DNA of 10,335 bases from Desulfobulbaceae bacterium (GTDB lineage: Bacteria > Desulfobacterota > Desulfobulbia > Desulfobulbales > Desulfobulbaceae): positions 1 to 10,335 of the forward strand of contig SKJK01000014.1 of the NCBI GenBank assembly GCA_007121995.1. The letters are read 5' to 3'. The notes beneath the pieces are model-generated. The model saw nothing but the letters and a program-made list of their open reading frames with translations. It searched no databases and was not told where the DNA came from. Numbering within the stretch: position 1 is the first letter of the stretch; each line of letters opens with the position of its first letter. The position numbers and the translations under genes were made by a program. Below are positions 8,849-10,335 of this stretch, piece by piece.

Positions 8849-10335
8849 CTAGGATAAATCAAGGTTCATCAGGTACTCGTCCAGGATCTGACGCAGGTCT
8901 TGTTCCTGTTTGTGCAGGTCTGCGATCTCCTGGCGCAGGTTTTCCAACTGTTTTTCCTGGTCACTGAACTTCCTGACATAGCCACGATACACTTCACTCT
9001 GCCGATCCAACTGCGCCATGTTCTGACGCATCCTGGCCTGATCCTGTTCAATACCGCGAATGTCCTGTTCGTGTTGACGGCGCTCTCCTGCAACCCGCTC
9101 TATCTGGTGTCTTTGTGCGACCACCTTGCCCAAGGCTTCTCTGACCTGCTCGCTGACCACTGTTGCTTTCATGTAAAGATGGATCAGGGCATCATCGATA
9201 TTGGTCAGCACGATATGCTGGGTATCTGTCCGCTCTTCCTTGACCATGAGACCGGCTGGTTTTCCAGGATCGGCAGTAACAGCAAAACGATAGAAATCGC
9301 GGGTCTTCTCGGCTGGTTCTGCGGGCTCGACCAGCGTCCACTCGGGGTCAATCGGATGCTCGACCAAAACCTTCCTGGCGGTGCGGCCGGAATTCCTGAT
9401 AATATACTCCTGACTGCGTAGATATTTACGCTCGGCTTGCAGGGTCCCTTTGATAATCTTGACGCTGCGCAATTCCTCAGGCGTACTCTTCCCCTGGCGG
9501 ACAACTTCGGTATCAAGGTCCATGGCATAACTAATCAGCCGCTCACCGCCCGGAGGTATGTCTTCGATCATGGCATCTCCGGCATATACGCTGCCGTCAA
9601 AGACAGTGATTGGGCCCTGCATCAGGTGCAGATCGGTGGTATTGGTGAAGCGCAGCCCGGAGAGCGGGTGTTTGGCATGCACGTGCCAATTGTAGATAGC
9701 CAGTTTTTTGCCGGTAATTTCGCTATTAACAATGGGGAGCATGGCTGACTGCCGGCGAGGCAGATCAACCGGTGCCTGTATGCTGTATTGGAATGATTCT
9801 CCGGTATCAATACCCTCGGCGACTGACTGCACCCCCCGACGAAGATCCATGGGCTCCGGACGAGACATGGACAAAGCCTTCAAAGCCCTGCTCCTGCCAT
9901 CTGTCACCGCCCCTGGTTGACCTGACCCCATCACCGCGGGCGACGGTGCCATCATAGGCACGATCTGACTCTCAGCCATCCGGTCGGCAACGGGCTTCTC
10001 AGCGAGTTCCTGATCGAGACGGCTCAAGTCCTGATCATAGGTCCGCGGGCGTAAAGAGGTGAACAGTTCGAGCTGCGCCTCGGGCCGCGGCAGATACAGC
10101 GGTTCATACAGGTCCATGGTAAAAGAAACAGGTCGGCCGCTGACCAGGGTCAGATCAACCCCGCGCCAATCCTGCTCAGAGGTATTTTCGACAATGGCCC
10201 AGCCCTGGAGCAGGGTTTGCTCCTTGTCGACTACAAGACGATAAGAGGTCTTCCAGACTGGTGATTCCTGGATATATCCGATTCTGACCCGCCGCTCTCC
10301 CTGGCCGGCGAATTCTACTGTCACGGTCTTCTTAT
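8849..10335 (-). CDS. DUF4139 domain protein, N-terminus beyond the right edge
   Basis: The frame is open through the right edge. A GTG at 10324 is internal: the codons before it continue the family motif KKTVTVEFAGQGERRVRIGY, so the true start lies outside. About 495 residues are visible. They include the DUF4139 core: ESPVWKTSYRLVV, then LQGWAIVENTSEQDWRGVDL and VSGRPVSF. A variable linker rich in Met, Ala and Pro follows, then a beta-rich part with GPITVFDGSVYAGDA and PPGGERLISYAMDLD. The last ~100 residues, from about VSEQVREAL, are charged and heptad-like, predicting a coiled coil. The biochemical function of the family is unknown. Members usually carry a signal peptide, so a periplasmic or envelope location is likely but cannot be seen here. 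The gene ends 13 bp from the EAL relic, convergent with mltB. Confidence 0.85.
   Translation of the reverse strand, partial: KKTVTVEFAGQGERRVRIGYIQESPVWKTSYRLVVDKEQTLLQGWAIVENTSEQDWRGVDLTLVSGRPVSFTMDLYEPLYLPRPEAQLELFTSLRPRTYDQDLSRLDQELAEKPVADRMAESQIVPMMAPSPAVMGSGQPGAVTDGRSRALKALSMSRPEPMDLRRGVQSVAEGIDTGESFQYSIQAPVDLPRRQSAMLPIVNSEITGKKLAIYNWHVHAKHPLSGLRFTNTTDLHLMQGPITVFDGSVYAGDAMIEDIPPGGERLISYAMDLDTEVVRQGKSTPEELRSVKIIKGTLQAERKYLRSQEYIIRNSGRTARKVLVEHPIDPEWTLVEPAEPAEKTRDFYRFAVTADPGKPAGLMVKEERTDTQHIVLTNIDDALIHLYMKATVVSEQVREALGKVVAQRHQIERVAGERRQHEQDIRGIEQDQARMRQNMAQLDRQSEVYRGYVRKFSDQEKQLENLRQEIADLHKQEQDLRQILDEYLMNLDLS

Overview
The window is a chromosomal stretch from a Gram-negative bacterium. The evidence is an MltB-type periplasmic murein transglycosylase, an envelope-type DUF4139 protein, Shine-Dalgarno starts and sigma-70-like promoters. 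The coding DNA is moderately GC-rich, while the gaps at 1-480 and around 5900-6000 are more AT-rich. The gene mix (KatG, a P2-type cation ATPase, a short CNNM/DUF21 protein, MltB, DUF4139) would fit a proteobacterium or a member of the Desulfobacterota. That placement is a guess, because no rRNA or taxonomic marker gene is present.

Layout from left to right. Positions 1-67 may hold the start of a leftward gene cut by the edge. A sigma-70-like promoter at 208-236 is followed by a leader of about 240 nt and katG (484-2679), which ends at a strong intrinsic terminator (2735-2778). Converging on it from the right is a large P-type cation ATPase gene (2940-5741, minus strand). Its upstream gap of about 345 bp carries a cluster of TTGRYCAA-like 8-mers overlapping a candidate promoter. 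Further upstream, also on the minus strand, is a short CNNM/DUF21 membrane protein gene (6087-7103). A divergent gap of about 400 bp separates this from a rightward mltB-type gene with a peptidoglycan-binding tail (7511-8725); the gap contains a promoter whose spacer is an inverted repeat, and a leader stem-loop. Immediately after mltB, in another frame, lies a 36-codon fragment that reads as the C-terminus of an EAL (cyclic-di-GMP phosphodiesterase) domain. The last gene is a leftward DUF4139 protein (8849 to the right edge), whose N-terminal part lies outside the window.

The genes are mostly single transcription units with housekeeping or stress roles: peroxide detoxification (KatG), cation homeostasis (the ATPase, and perhaps the CNNM protein), cell-wall turnover (MltB) and an uncharacterised envelope function (DUF4139). 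I see no mobile element, CRISPR array, tRNA, rRNA or defence system, and no convincing new multi-gene system. The points most worth checking are the EAL relic behind mltB, the loss of acidic ion-site residues in the ATPase, and the repeated 8-mer motif upstream of it.
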